Of a stretch of DNA of 64,000 nt, positions 21,413-30,134 are shown in pieces. Made by a program: the position numbers and the translations under genes. The DNA is from Trichomonas vaginalis G3 (taxonomy: Eukaryota; Parabasalia; Trichomonadida; Trichomonadidae). Location of the stretch: contig NC_067208.1 of the NCBI RefSeq assembly GCF_026262505.1, positions 16,811,962-16,875,961 of the forward strand, given 5' to 3'. The notes beneath the pieces were generated by a model that did no database searches, was not told the DNA's origin, and saw only the letters and a program-made list of their open reading frames with translations. How positions within the stretch are numbered: the first letter of the stretch is position 1; every line of letters begins with the position of its first letter.

Positions 21413-21487
21413 TGCGCGAATCAGGATTTGAACCGAGGTCTTCGACGCCTTTAACGAGGTAGCCCATTCCACTGAGCTATGAGCCGC
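21413..21487 (-). tRNA. tRNA-like sequence with Pol III A and B boxes (degenerate)
   Basis: On the minus strand, TAGCTCAGTGG matches the A box and GGTTCAAATCC the B box at normal spacing. The D arm pairs and the 5' and 3' ends can pair at six of seven acceptor positions. The anticodon and T stems pair poorly, so the isoacceptor is uncertain (UAA is one reading). It may be a decayed tRNA gene or a Pol III promoter-bearing small RNA carried by B. Confidence 0.45.
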
Positions 21488-21546
21488 TTGCATATTTTTA
21501 AGTAAAATATAGTATATTTGTCATACCGTGAAGGATGACCAAACTT

Positions 21547-21607
21547 AAAAAAAAATAAAGTTAGTTTTATTTTTATTTATTTTTTTATTTTGTATGTAAA
21601 GACATAT
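21547..21607 (+). promoter_or_regulatory. Shared leader block before the T5orf172-type gene
   Basis: Same AATAAAGTTAGTTTTA...TTTGTATGTAAAGACA block as before 34476 and 19545, ending at ATG 21608. Confidence 0.6.
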
Positions 21608-21746
21608 ATGTCAAACATTGAGTTTGAAACAGTTAGAAAGATAGACAATGACACCAAATTGGTTAGAATAGGTGATTTAAACGTAAGATACTCAAAGAAA
21701 TACAACAAATATTCTTTGTCAGACATTCTGACACCATCTGAAAAGA
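21608..21746 (+). pseudogene. T5orf172-type gene of element B, 5' part
   Basis: MSNIEFETVRKIDNDTKLVR... preceded by the shared leader block. Element C is inserted at its 3' side, and the remainder of the gene lies at 45518-45984. The start is ATG 21608, placed by analogy with the KilA-N starts. Confidence 0.6.
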
Positions 21747-21752
21747 AAACAA
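21747..21752. repeat. Target-site duplication of element C, left copy (AAACAA)
   Basis: AAACAA precedes the A-run that opens element C and recurs at 45512-45517 after the T-run that closes it. Because the flank is A-rich, the boundary could shift by a base or two. Confidence 0.7.
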
Positions 21753-21905
21753 AAAAAAAAAAAAAAAAAAAAAGGTAGTGGGGCTTCCAGGCACTTCGTG
21801 CCTTCTAGCCCTGAAGATGTTTAGTATAAATGAAGTTTTTATTCGGAGGGCTTCCAGGCGCGTTACGCCCTGAAGATGTTTAGTATAAATGAAGTTTTTA
21901 TTCGG
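21753..21905. repeat. Left terminal repeat region of element C
   Basis: A run of about 21 A residues, then GGTAGTGGGGCTTCC, then two tandem units of about 66 bp, each ending GAAGTTTTTATTCGG. Each unit holds a small GC-rich palindrome; the first is AGGCAC-TTC-GTGCCT at 21789-21803. The opposite end of C holds the reverse complement with about one extra unit. Confidence 0.85.
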
Positions 21906-22032
21906 AAAATTGTTAGTCTTCTTGGTCGAAAACATTATATAATGTTTCACTTTTCACAAATTATATATGTTTTCATGTTTTGTCACTTTTCTGTCACTTT
22001 TCGGGTAAAAACATTTTTATTATTATATATAA

Positions 22033-22851
22033 ATGAATTTTACAAAACCACCGTTACCGTTCTTTGGAAATAAGAGTAGATGTAAAGATATTATATTGAG
22101 AGAACTTAAGAAACTACCGAATGGTCTAACATTTGTAGATTTGTTCGGTGGAAGTTTCTATATATCCCATTTATGTCATATAATATTCCCAGACTCAAAG
22201 ATTATATGCAATGACTTCGACAACTATATGGACCGTCTCAAACATATACCAGACACAAACAATATATTGAAAGAGTTAAAAGAAAAGATACCTATAGGTA
22301 AGATGGAACGTATACCATTAGATAAGAAAAATATTGTGAGAGAGGTTTTGAAAAAAGCAGAATATATAGACTGGGATAGTATATCTGCTAGACTATTATA
22401 TAGTGGTTCTATAAGAGTTCATGACATTGAAACACTTATGTCAAAAGTTTTATATCTTAACTATACAAATGTTTTCAAAGAGGACATAGAAAAATATATT
22501 GAGGGTATAGAGTTTGTGAGATGTCATTGGACAGAGTTGTATGAAAAATATAAAGACAAGGAAAATGTTTTCTTTATAGTGGACCCGCCGTTCTATAACA
22601 CATGGGATTTTCAATACCAAGTAGACTGGACTTTGAGAGACTCTTTAGAAACTTTAGACGTTATACATAACCATCCATGCTTTTACTTTACATCCGATAA
22701 AAGTGGTTTGGAAACCGTTATGAGATGGTTAGAGGACATACATGACTATGAGTTTATATATGACAAGATAGAATATGAGAGAGGTCCTATAAACTGGAGA
22801 AAGTGTCATAACAAAGAAATTTTATTAGTAAGTAAATGTGGTTTGAAATAG
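22033..22851 (+). CDS. Dam-type (D12 class) adenine-N6 DNA methyltransferase of element C
   Basis: 272 residues, looks whole. N-terminal PFFGNKSR and FVDLFGGSF form the S-adenosylmethionine site. DPPFYNTW near residue 195 is the DPPY-type catalytic motif, and SGSIRVHDI/YLNYTNVF resemble the target-recognition region. It methylates adenine, usually in GATC-like sites, and may mark or protect element DNA. It is the first gene inside C's left end, with ATTATATATAAATG before the start. Confidence 0.85.
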   Translation: MNFTKPPLPFFGNKSRCKDIILRELKKLPNGLTFVDLFGGSFYISHLCHIIFPDSKIICNDFDNYMDRLKHIPDTNNILKELKEKIPIGKMERIPLDKKNIVREVLKKAEYIDWDSISARLLYSGSIRVHDIETLMSKVLYLNYTNVFKEDIEKYIEGIEFVRCHWTELYEKYKDKENVFFIVDPPFYNTWDFQYQVDWTLRDSLETLDVIHNHPCFYFTSDKSGLETVMRWLEDIHDYEFIYDKIEYERGPINWRKCHNKEILLVSKCGLK

Positions 22852-22967
22852 GACTACTTGTTTTAGGTTTTTTCCATTGTGTCATTTATTTATTTGACGT
22901 GGCAGAAAAGTACAGAGAATATGAAGATGAACCAATGCCTGCAAATGTTCAGTATATGTACTCGTAA
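22836..22967 (+). CDS. 43-residue single-span membrane protein of element C
   Basis: MWFEIGLLVLGFFHCVIYLF... has one hydrophobic span followed by an acidic, tyrosine-containing tail. It overlaps the end of the methylase gene by 16 bases in another frame and ends 23 bp before the 120-residue gene. A small virion or membrane protein is possible. Confidence 0.45.
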   Translation: MWFEIGLLVLGFFHCVIYLFDVAEKYREYEDEPMPANVQYMYS

Positions 22968-22990
22968 GAGATATTTTTATCTAATATTAA

Positions 22991-23353
22991 ATGGACGCAC
23001 AGAACTTAGCGAATGCACAGCAACCTGGACAACCAAACCCAGAGAATATTCCAAATGAAGTTAGAATACAAACTGCAATGGCAAACTATGGTCAAGTGCC
23101 AACAGATGTACAAATGCAAACTGCCATGTCAAATGACGCTGCGTTAGGTTTGCCACCATGGTATGCAAATATGAGATGGAAAGAGTTTTATACAAACCCC
23201 GAAGTGGGATATAAACAACTTTATGCAGATGACGCGAACACAGGAGTTGACCCAGAATATGTTTTCTACCAGAGGAGAAACAGAATGTATGAGCTCCAGT
23301 TAAAGAATGCTATGGAACTCAACAGGAAACGTAAGAGACTAGGCGGACATTAG
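22991..23353 (+). CDS. 120-residue Gln/Asn-rich protein of element C
   Basis: Two related repeats (NPENIPNEVRIQTAMANYG and VPTDVQMQTAMSN), then an aromatic segment (LPPWYANMRWKEFYTNPEVG) and a basic end (RKRKRLGGH). Likely virion-associated by context. It ends 18 bp before the next gene. It looks whole. Confidence 0.55.
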   Translation: MDAQNLANAQQPGQPNPENIPNEVRIQTAMANYGQVPTDVQMQTAMSNDAALGLPPWYANMRWKEFYTNPEVGYKQLYADDANTGVDPEYVFYQRRNRMYELQLKNAMELNRKRKRLGGH

Positions 23354-23371
23354 ATTTTTACATATAGTAAA

Positions 23372-23614
23372 ATGGGTTTCTTCAGTAGTATTGGAAACTT
23401 CTTTCGAAATGTTGGAAGAGGTATTTGGAATGGAATAAAATCTGTCGGAAAAGGAATTTGGAACGGAGTCAAAAATATTGGTAAAAGAGTAGGTCAGTTT
23501 GTTGGTATTATACCTAAAGACCCTGAACCAGAAGAACAAGCTCCTGTTATACAACAGCCTGAACCTGCACCACAATCTAGTTGGCAACCAAATCCAACAC
23601 CTCAACCGTATTAA
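23372..23614 (+). CDS. 80-residue amphipathic-helix protein of element C (pVI-like candidate)
   Basis: MGFFSSIGNFFRNVGRGIWN... shows three repeats of the G-x-W-N-G-x-K pattern forming an amphipathic, aromatic and basic helix, then a Pro/Gln tail. Such layouts occur in membrane-lytic minor virion proteins. The gene at 26723 begins similarly (MGLFGALAGVASRFF). Function inferred from composition only. Confidence 0.55.
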   Translation: MGFFSSIGNFFRNVGRGIWNGIKSVGKGIWNGVKNIGKRVGQFVGIIPKDPEPEEQAPVIQQPEPAPQSSWQPNPTPQPY

Positions 23615-23618
23615 AAAA

Positions 23619-24467
23619 TTATATTTTTACCGTTCGATAGTAGTTGTATATGAAACTAAGTTCTAAGTAAAACGCATGGTATAATGGAATTATTCTTTTT
23701 CTTCCATCTGTAGTAAACCATACTTGAAAGTCTGAAATACTTCCACTTGGTGGTTCGTATAGCTTTGTAGGTTTTTCGTAAAAGTCATTTGCCAAGCATA
23801 AGAAAGAGTTTTGGGCGCCAGAAAATGAAGCATGAACAATAATAGCAGCTGGGTCGAAAACATCTTTAAATAAATATGGTTCATCTCTTGCATATCGACT
23901 GTAAATATTTGCTAAAGGAAGTTCGACTTTCTGATTTAACATTCTTTGCAAATAATACCATGACATTGCAGTGAATTCTGTATATATTTGTTCGTCTTTA
24001 TTTGGATTGTTTTCGTAGATTTGAAATGACACTTGTGAATTTTGTTTGTCATATACAATTCTCACATAAAGTGTGCTATCGGTATTTGCATATTCATCAG
24101 CATATTTTGCATAACATGAATTTATTTTATCTTCTATATTTTTTAACGCAGTCTGTAGAGAAGATGAAAGGTCAACTTGTATTAGCTCAATTTCTTCCCA
24201 CATTTTTCGTTTCCCTTCAGATATATAATCTATATGAAACTTTACAATAAATGGAAAACTTTTATCTTCTACAGACACAAACTTCATTCTACGAAAGCCA
24301 ATAGCTTTTGTGACAGATGGGTCTCTTAGCCATCTTAATGGGTAGTCAAAACGATAGCCTTCATGCTTTACGGTCTCTGTCTCAAACTTTTGACCGACAT
24401 TAGTAAAAAGTTCATCTAATGGTTTAGTTGTAGCAACTCTTGAATTTTCTTTTTCTATTGGAAGCAT
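23619..24467 (-). CDS. Penton-like/minor capsid candidate of element C, copy 1
   Basis: 282 residues, looks whole. Shared features with the 30135-30995 protein include FDYPLRWLRDPSVTKAIGFRR, VHASFSGAQNSFLCLA, then YEPPSGSISDFQVWFTTDG and LELSFIYNY at the end. This suggests a jelly-roll-type structural protein. Divergent from the fibre gene with 18 bp between starts, the same arrangement as in B. Confidence 0.55.
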   Translation of the reverse strand: MLPIEKENSRVATTKPLDELFTNVGQKFETETVKHEGYRFDYPLRWLRDPSVTKAIGFRRMKFVSVEDKSFPFIVKFHIDYISEGKRKMWEEIELIQVDLSSSLQTALKNIEDKINSCYAKYADEYANTDSTLYVRIVYDKQNSQVSFQIYENNPNKDEQIYTEFTAMSWYYLQRMLNQKVELPLANIYSRYARDEPYLFKDVFDPAAIIVHASFSGAQNSFLCLANDFYEKPTKLYEPPSGSISDFQVWFTTDGRKRIIPLYHAFYLELSFIYNYYRTVKI

Positions 24468-24485
24468 ATTTTATCTAGAATAAAA

Positions 24486-25751
24486 ATGTCGAAAGATATT
24501 GCTTCCATGAGAGAAATACAACACAACCGACAACTCATTATGCAAGCTCTAAATAAGAACACAACAAACTTTTCAAACTATTCTAAGATATCTGAGTCAT
24601 TGAAAGAAGGAAACTTAAAACTGACATTAAACCCAATGACAGATGAGTTTCTGTTTCAAGACAATAAGAACCATACTGTCTGTATAAATCCAACAAAAGA
24701 AACTTTAAACGAGAAACCTATAAATGAACTTCTTTTGAAAGCAGATGTTGACAACAAAGCTGACAAAGAATATGTAGACGATGCAATAGCAAAAGAAGAA
24801 GAAAGAGCTAACAATGCTTATGCAACAAAAGAACATACTCATCCTGAACTAGCAGACAAAACATATGTTGACAATAAAATGTCAAGTGAAGTGACAAGAG
24901 CTGAAAACGAATATTCTAAAAAGACTCATATACATTCTATATCTGATATTACAAACTTACAAGAAACCTTAAACAGGAAAAGTGCCGTTGGACATACACA
25001 TTCTATATCTGAAATAACAGACTTAAACGTTAGCCTTGAAAAGAAAGCAGACAAGAACCATACACATGATTTCTTCACAACTGTTGCTATAGAAAGTATT
25101 GAAGGAACGGTTGAAGAAACTGGTGGGGATGTATTATATTATAAACCTCCTAACTTTCCACAAGGTTTAACATCGGATGACGACATAACGACGATGAGAA
25201 ACATTAGATGTAAAGATGTTTATGTCATGAAGGATGAACATAATATTAAATTCACTGCTCAAGATTTATATGACAAGAAAGCAGACAAAACAGAGCTTCA
25301 AACATTAAAGACAGAAATACTTCAAACATTATATCCTATAGGCTCTATTTATACGTCAATGAACTCTACCAGACCAGAAGTAGTACTTGGTTTTGGAACT
25401 TGGACTCAAATAGTCGACAGGTTTTTGTATTGTGCAAACTCTTCAAAGGAAACAGGTGGAAGTAAAACGATTTCAGGTGAAAATTTACCTGCACACAGTC
25501 ACTACGTAAGATTAACTACATCTGAAGCAGGTTGGCATAAGCATAGATATTGGGATTGGAGAGGAATGACAAAAGGTAAAGGATATGATGTTAAAGAGGA
25601 CGTTAAGTTTGCTATAAATTGTTTCTGGGATGACACGCAGGGAGAAGGAATCCATTCACATTTCGTTACAGGATATACACATCCAACGGGACAAAGTAAA
25701 GAATACATGCCACCTTACATGACAGTTTACGCATGGTATAGAAATGCTTAG
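24486..25751 (+). CDS. Fibre protein of element C with phage-tail-type tip
   Basis: 421 residues, looks whole. An N-terminal helical head is followed by a stalk of short repeats (KADKEYVDD, KTHIHSISDITNLQETL). The tip begins LYPIGSIYTSMNSTRPEVVLGFGTW and carries paired histidines (PAHSHY, WHKHRYW, HSHFV) and a terminal MPPYMTVYAWYR. The tip pattern is that of phage tail-collar domains whose histidine pairs bind metal along a trimeric needle. With a penton-like gene beside it, an adenovirus-style receptor-binding fibre is the natural reading. Confidence 0.8.
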   Translation: MSKDIASMREIQHNRQLIMQALNKNTTNFSNYSKISESLKEGNLKLTLNPMTDEFLFQDNKNHTVCINPTKETLNEKPINELLLKADVDNKADKEYVDDAIAKEEERANNAYATKEHTHPELADKTYVDNKMSSEVTRAENEYSKKTHIHSISDITNLQETLNRKSAVGHTHSISEITDLNVSLEKKADKNHTHDFFTTVAIESIEGTVEETGGDVLYYKPPNFPQGLTSDDDITTMRNIRCKDVYVMKDEHNIKFTAQDLYDKKADKTELQTLKTEILQTLYPIGSIYTSMNSTRPEVVLGFGTWTQIVDRFLYCANSSKETGGSKTISGENLPAHSHYVRLTTSEAGWHKHRYWDWRGMTKGKGYDVKEDVKFAINCFWDDTQGEGIHSHFVTGYTHPTGQSKEYMPPYMTVYAWYRNA

Positions 25752-26705
25752 TCGTCATTTTCAACTTCTTTAGCATATTCGTCAGGAGTTGTCTTATATT
25801 TGTTAGGAACTGTCTTTGAAAGTATACCACCTTGAACTTTGACAAGTTTGAAACGAGTCTGACAATAGTAGTTTTATCTTCTGCTTGCAGTGTGTACATT
25901 TTGCCATGTTTGCCTAAAACTTCATAATATTCTCTTGTATACTTTCTTCTATTTTTACGAACACGAATGTGAGTACCTGTCGGGTTCCCATTGTTGTCAT
26001 AGTCAATAGTATTTTCATATGGGTCGTCGCGTTTAGGTATTTCTATTTTACTTTGTCACCTTTCTGAAGTTTGAAGCCCGGCATTCTTTCTTGTTTGTCT
26101 CTTTTGACTAAATTATTAAATATATAGTCTTTCTCTAAGTCAGGGTTGTTTTCATTTCTTCGGGGGAGTGGTTTCCCAAACCTTTTTGTTTACGGTTATT
26201 GTAAATATTTAAAACTTGTCTCATCTTTGCCTGGAGAAGTGTCTATATTTGTCGTCATATGACATTTCATTTGCTTCACCACCTTGTGGTTGGTTTAAGT
26301 CTCTTAACATTTTTATACAACCGTCAATGACACCAAGAGCAGAATGGTTTTGGTCGACAATGAAATATTGGTTTACATTTTTGAACGCAGATAGTTTTTT
26401 ATATCATCTGATTTGAAAGAACTTTCACAGTCAGATGTCAGTTTTGTTGGATGGTATTTGTCAACGAATATTGTCAAAGCAGTTTTCACATCTAAAATAT
26501 TTTTGGACCATAATGGTATGGCTTCACAGTATCTTGTGTTTTGACCAACAAATATTAACCAGTATGGAGGTCCATCTTCTCTATACCTCGGAATGTTTTC
26601 CAAGATATCCATAAACCAAGCATTTGGTGTTGAACTAAAGATTTTTATCATGAGTGCTTTCTTTGTCGCTTTAGAAACATAGGGGTCCTTGTTTGGATTC
26701 GTCAT
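25742..26705 (-). pseudogene. Maverick integrase of element C, broken
   Basis: N-terminal MTNPNKDPYVSKATKKALM with a SAP/HTH-like segment, then the catalytic region (YWLIFVGQNTRYCEAIPL and HPTKLTSDCESSF), and a C-terminal basic region. Overlaps the fibre gene end by ten bases in convergent orientation. About five breaks. Confidence 0.75.
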
Positions 26706-26722
26706 TTTTTACCCTATAAGAA

Positions 26723-27126
26723 ATGGGTTTATTTGGCGCATTAGCAGGAGTTGCATCCAGATTTTTTGCCCGCAGTGGGAACAATAGCTAGAGGTGCTTT
26801 TGGAATTGGAAAGAAGATTTTGAGTTACATTAGGTATACTTAAAGAGAAAGCACAACCTATTATACAAACTGTACAGAAAGGTTGGGATGTAGCACGAGA
26901 TGCAACAAATCTTATTCCAAATCCTGAAACAAGAGGAAAAGTTCAAGGATGGATGGACAATGTAGGAAGACAAGCAGGAAACTATTATAACAAAGCAAAT
27001 GACTACTATAACCAAGCAGGACACTATATGGACCAAGGTGAAAGATTCTTTAACAGAGGATATAACCATGCACAACAATGGGTAAACAATAACCAACCGC
27101 AACCGCCTCAAACGTGGGGAATGTAA
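26723..27126 (+). pseudogene. Virion-type small protein gene of element C, broken
   Basis: An N-terminus MGLFGALAGVASRFF similar in style to the 23372 protein; the later part contains NYYNKANDYYNQAGHYMDQG repeats and ends QPPQTWGM. About two breaks. Confidence 0.5.
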
Positions 27127-27145
27127 AATTTTTTACTGAGATGAA

Positions 27146-27265
27146 ATGAACAATACAGCATTGAGACAAATGGGTTCAAGATGGATTTGTCGACTTCCAG
27201 CAGTTAAACCACCACGTGTTTGTCAAGTTCTTCCTATACCTCAGGAAGTTTTTAGACCGACTTAA
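27146..27265 (+). CDS. 39-residue protein of element C
   Basis: MNNTALRQMGSRWICRLPAV... is a basic, Pro-containing peptide. Its leader TTTTTTACTGAGATGAA is identical to that of the next gene (27323), which supports it being expressed. Function unknown. Confidence 0.45.
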   Translation: MNNTALRQMGSRWICRLPAVKPPRVCQVLPIPQEVFRPT

Positions 27266-27322
27266 AAAAACAACAACAACCAGTTGAAAACAAACCAAAC
27301 TAAAATTTTTTACTGAGATGAA

Positions 27323-27907
27323 ATGACCGAAGAAGTTGAAACGGTAGATTTGACACCACAAACAAAAAGTTCAGAACCATTGTCAAAACCTGTCAAAGAA
27401 CTTACAGATGAAGAGAAAAATTCAATAATAGAAAGTGCCAGGTCTGGAAATACAAACCCTAACTATAAAGTCACTTTTCATAGAAATGGAACGGCTAGTA
27501 TCTCAAAAAAGAAACAGACTCTCACAAATAAAATATTGAAGTCTGAAGGAGCTTTCGAGACAACAGATGGAAAAGTTTACTTCACCGATCAACAGTTCAT
27601 TATAGAACATCTCATTGACTTAGAGTCGAAATATTCTAAACTTTACAACAAACACAAAAAGTTGAAAGGAAAACAAAAACAAATGGCATATGATATTTAT
27701 GAAGATGTTGACGACACAACTGTTCCTGCAGGTGGGGTAAAACCCGAGGAACCGAAAAGTGACGAAAAACCGATAGAAGAAGAAAAACCAAAAACTGAAG
27801 ATAAACCAAAACCAAAGTTTAGTTTCCAAACTAAACCAAGTCAACCTTCATTAGCTGGTATGGGTTGGCGTCAAAGACTTATGGCAGCAGGCGGTTATGT
27901 AAAGTAA
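27323..27907 (+). CDS. 194-residue small-motif family protein of element C
   Basis: Contains NPNYKVTFHRNGTASISKKK, related to the KDG motif of B's 53544 and 56118 genes, then a coiled coil (LIDLESKYSKLYNKHKKLKG), an acidic/Pro/Lys repeat region, and a Gly-rich end. Probably a virion-associated protein by analogy with B. It looks whole. Confidence 0.6.
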   Translation: MTEEVETVDLTPQTKSSEPLSKPVKELTDEEKNSIIESARSGNTNPNYKVTFHRNGTASISKKKQTLTNKILKSEGAFETTDGKVYFTDQQFIIEHLIDLESKYSKLYNKHKKLKGKQKQMAYDIYEDVDDTTVPAGGVKPEEPKSDEKPIEEEKPKTEDKPKPKFSFQTKPSQPSLAGMGWRQRLMAAGGYVK

Positions 27908-27938
27908 AGAAAAAAAACATTTTTTTATTTTTATAAAA

Positions 27939-28524
27939 ATGCCCCCATATAGAATCGATAGAAAGTCTGCTAGAATAAAAGCAGAGTTGCAAAGATATGG
28001 TTGGAGAGTTTCGAAGAATTTTTAAATATAGGAAGGGAAGACCCATAAAAGTCTATGACAAATTGTCTGGTCTTCGCTACGAAATGGATTTGGAAACAGC
28101 ACGTGCCAATTATCCAAACAGACTAGAGAGGTTAGAAGAAGAACGTCTTATGGACATGCCTTTCGATGTTAGTGAACCTCAAGTTGAAGGACACGACGGC
28201 TTTGCCAGATTCTACTGGAAACATGACGAACAATTGCATCCTTTGAGAAGGAAAAAAGGTAGTGCAGAGGATGGTCATGCTCCCATGGAAAGAACAAGAT
28301 ATGCATATGAAAAGTATCGTGAAGTTAGAAGTCAAATTACATCTGGTCGAACCTTTACAGTAAACTTTGACGAAGGAAAGAACAAAGAAGGCTTCATGGG
28401 AGTACTTGCTGCCATACAAGACGGAAATAAGAAAGGACACAATCTCAAATTGACCATAACAGATTTGGATGGTCACATTTACTATGCACATGGCAATGAA
28501 CAAACAGCCGCAAAAACTTCTTGA
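27939..28524 (+). pseudogene. Gene upstream of C's polymerase module, broken
   Basis: Starts MPPYRIDRKSARIKAELQRY, then a charged middle (RLERLEEERLMDMPFDVSE) and a beta-rich end (LKLTITDLDGHIYYAHG). About one break. It lies 27 bp before the polymerase frame and could be the N-terminal part or a partner of the polymerase. Confidence 0.45.
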
Positions 28525-28551
28525 CGCTTTCAAGACTACAAAGAGAGAAAA

Positions 28552-30093
28552 ATGGTTGACTCAGACTCAGACATTTTGAATGCAATTGAAGGAATTGCAA
28601 GTGTCAAGTTCGAATGGTACCAACCTAACCCTCAAGCAGTCAGACAACATGCTGGATACTTCCCCTTCATAAATAAGTCTGACATTGACTTGACAAGGTA
28701 TGGAATTTACAATTCAATTGAAACAATTGTCAATGAACCTTGTATTCTTACATGTCTCAGGAACTCTGGTCTTGTTACAGATGAGAAGATGAAGTATCTT
28801 GAGTCATGTGTGAAGACAAGGTACATTCTCAGAGGTCAATTGGCAAAAATTGCACCGTTGGCAAATGTCAATATCCGAGTCAACATACCTACAGCTAAAG
28901 GTTCTTCGCACGACGACTATGTTGTTGAGTTCAATTTACCATGGTTGAAGATTGTAATTGTCCACAACCACTTCATGTTGAACGAAAGTCTTACAAACCC
29001 ATTGTTCGGAAAAGGCAAGTGCAACATTGTCAGAGCTGTAAACATTCTTTTCGAGAAAGGTTTGTTGGAACCAATTCCAGATGACAAGCTGACAGAAACT
29101 TTTGTACCAAAAGACGAAACAAACTTTTCACTGTTAGCAAGACCAAAAGTTGTTCCAGACAAAGTTCTAGTACAAAAGAAGTACACAATTCCACAAGGAG
29201 TTGGATTGTTCGGATACCAACCTGAACCAGAAGAACTTCCAATGAGGTTGCAAGAACTTCAAGATGCTATAAACAAACTTCCATTGAGACATCCAATTGA
29301 CGTCAAATTGTATTGGAGAGCATCTGAGTTAGGTCAGAAGGTTTTATATGAAACAGGTTGCTTCGACGATGTTTATGAGATAACAGGAGAAGTTTCTCAG
29401 AAGATAAGAGACTCACTTGAATTTCCACAAACTGGACCAATTGGTTGCGACAAGTTCGACTCAAACGAAAAGATATACTATGTCGACCTTAACGCTGCGT
29501 ACATGAGGTTTGTCCAATATATTCCGACTGGAATTCCAAACGAAGATGGTGAGTTCCCGGGAAGGAACTATACAGTTGGAAAAGTCATACAACAACTGTA
29601 TGATATTAGGAAAGCTTCAAACCCCAAACTTGCAATGACACTCAAATTGCTTATGAATTCGACATGGGGATATTCCATTAAAAAACCTCAAGAGATGAAG
29701 AGTAAACATTATGAGAAGGTCGACAACTTTGTTGAAAGGTTTTCTCCTTTTGTTTTGAAGTACGAATTCACTCAAGGTCAAGGTGGCTTAGTAACCACAT
29801 TAAAACCTATTGTCGAACATTGGTCTTACCCTCAGTTCGCAAAGGCAGTCCTTGACAACTACAACAAATTCTTCTCTGAGGTCAAATCCAAAGTGAAGGT
29901 TTACTATGAGAACATTGACGCACTCATGACGAACGAAGAAGGATACAACAAACTCATTGAAATGGGAATGGTCGGTGAAAAGATGGGCTGTTTTAAGCTA
30001 GATAAGGTATTTTCCGAAGTTCATGTAATATCGAAAAGGAAATATTGGGGCGTACTTGAAGACGGCACAGAAATAAAACATTGCATGAAATAA
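28552..30093 (+). CDS. B-family DNA polymerase module of element C (513 residues)
   Basis: Open over its full length. Residues 40-150 match the N-terminal domain of B's polymerase (LTRYGIYNSIETIVNEPCIL, then HNHFMLNESL). Later come motif A-like YYVDLNAAYM, motif B-like LKLLMNSTWGY, and YYENIDALMTNEE at the motif C position, ending in a KxKYWG-type thumb segment. It is shorter than a usual Maverick polymerase, and I do not call it functional. Confidence 0.75.
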   Translation: MVDSDSDILNAIEGIASVKFEWYQPNPQAVRQHAGYFPFINKSDIDLTRYGIYNSIETIVNEPCILTCLRNSGLVTDEKMKYLESCVKTRYILRGQLAKIAPLANVNIRVNIPTAKGSSHDDYVVEFNLPWLKIVIVHNHFMLNESLTNPLFGKGKCNIVRAVNILFEKGLLEPIPDDKLTETFVPKDETNFSLLARPKVVPDKVLVQKKYTIPQGVGLFGYQPEPEELPMRLQELQDAINKLPLRHPIDVKLYWRASELGQKVLYETGCFDDVYEITGEVSQKIRDSLEFPQTGPIGCDKFDSNEKIYYVDLNAAYMRFVQYIPTGIPNEDGEFPGRNYTVGKVIQQLYDIRKASNPKLAMTLKLLMNSTWGYSIKKPQEMKSKHYEKVDNFVERFSPFVLKYEFTQGQGGLVTTLKPIVEHWSYPQFAKAVLDNYNKFFSEVKSKVKVYYENIDALMTNEEGYNKLIEMGMVGEKMGCFKLDKVFSEVHVISKRKYWGVLEDGTEIKHCMK

Positions 30094-30134
30094 AAAATTT
30101 ATTTTTTAAAACAATATATTTTTACATATATTAA

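Noticed and set aside
21663-21950. Frames crossing the left border of element C
   Set aside because: They are driven by the A/T homopolymer and end inside C; they cross an insertion border and have no family support.
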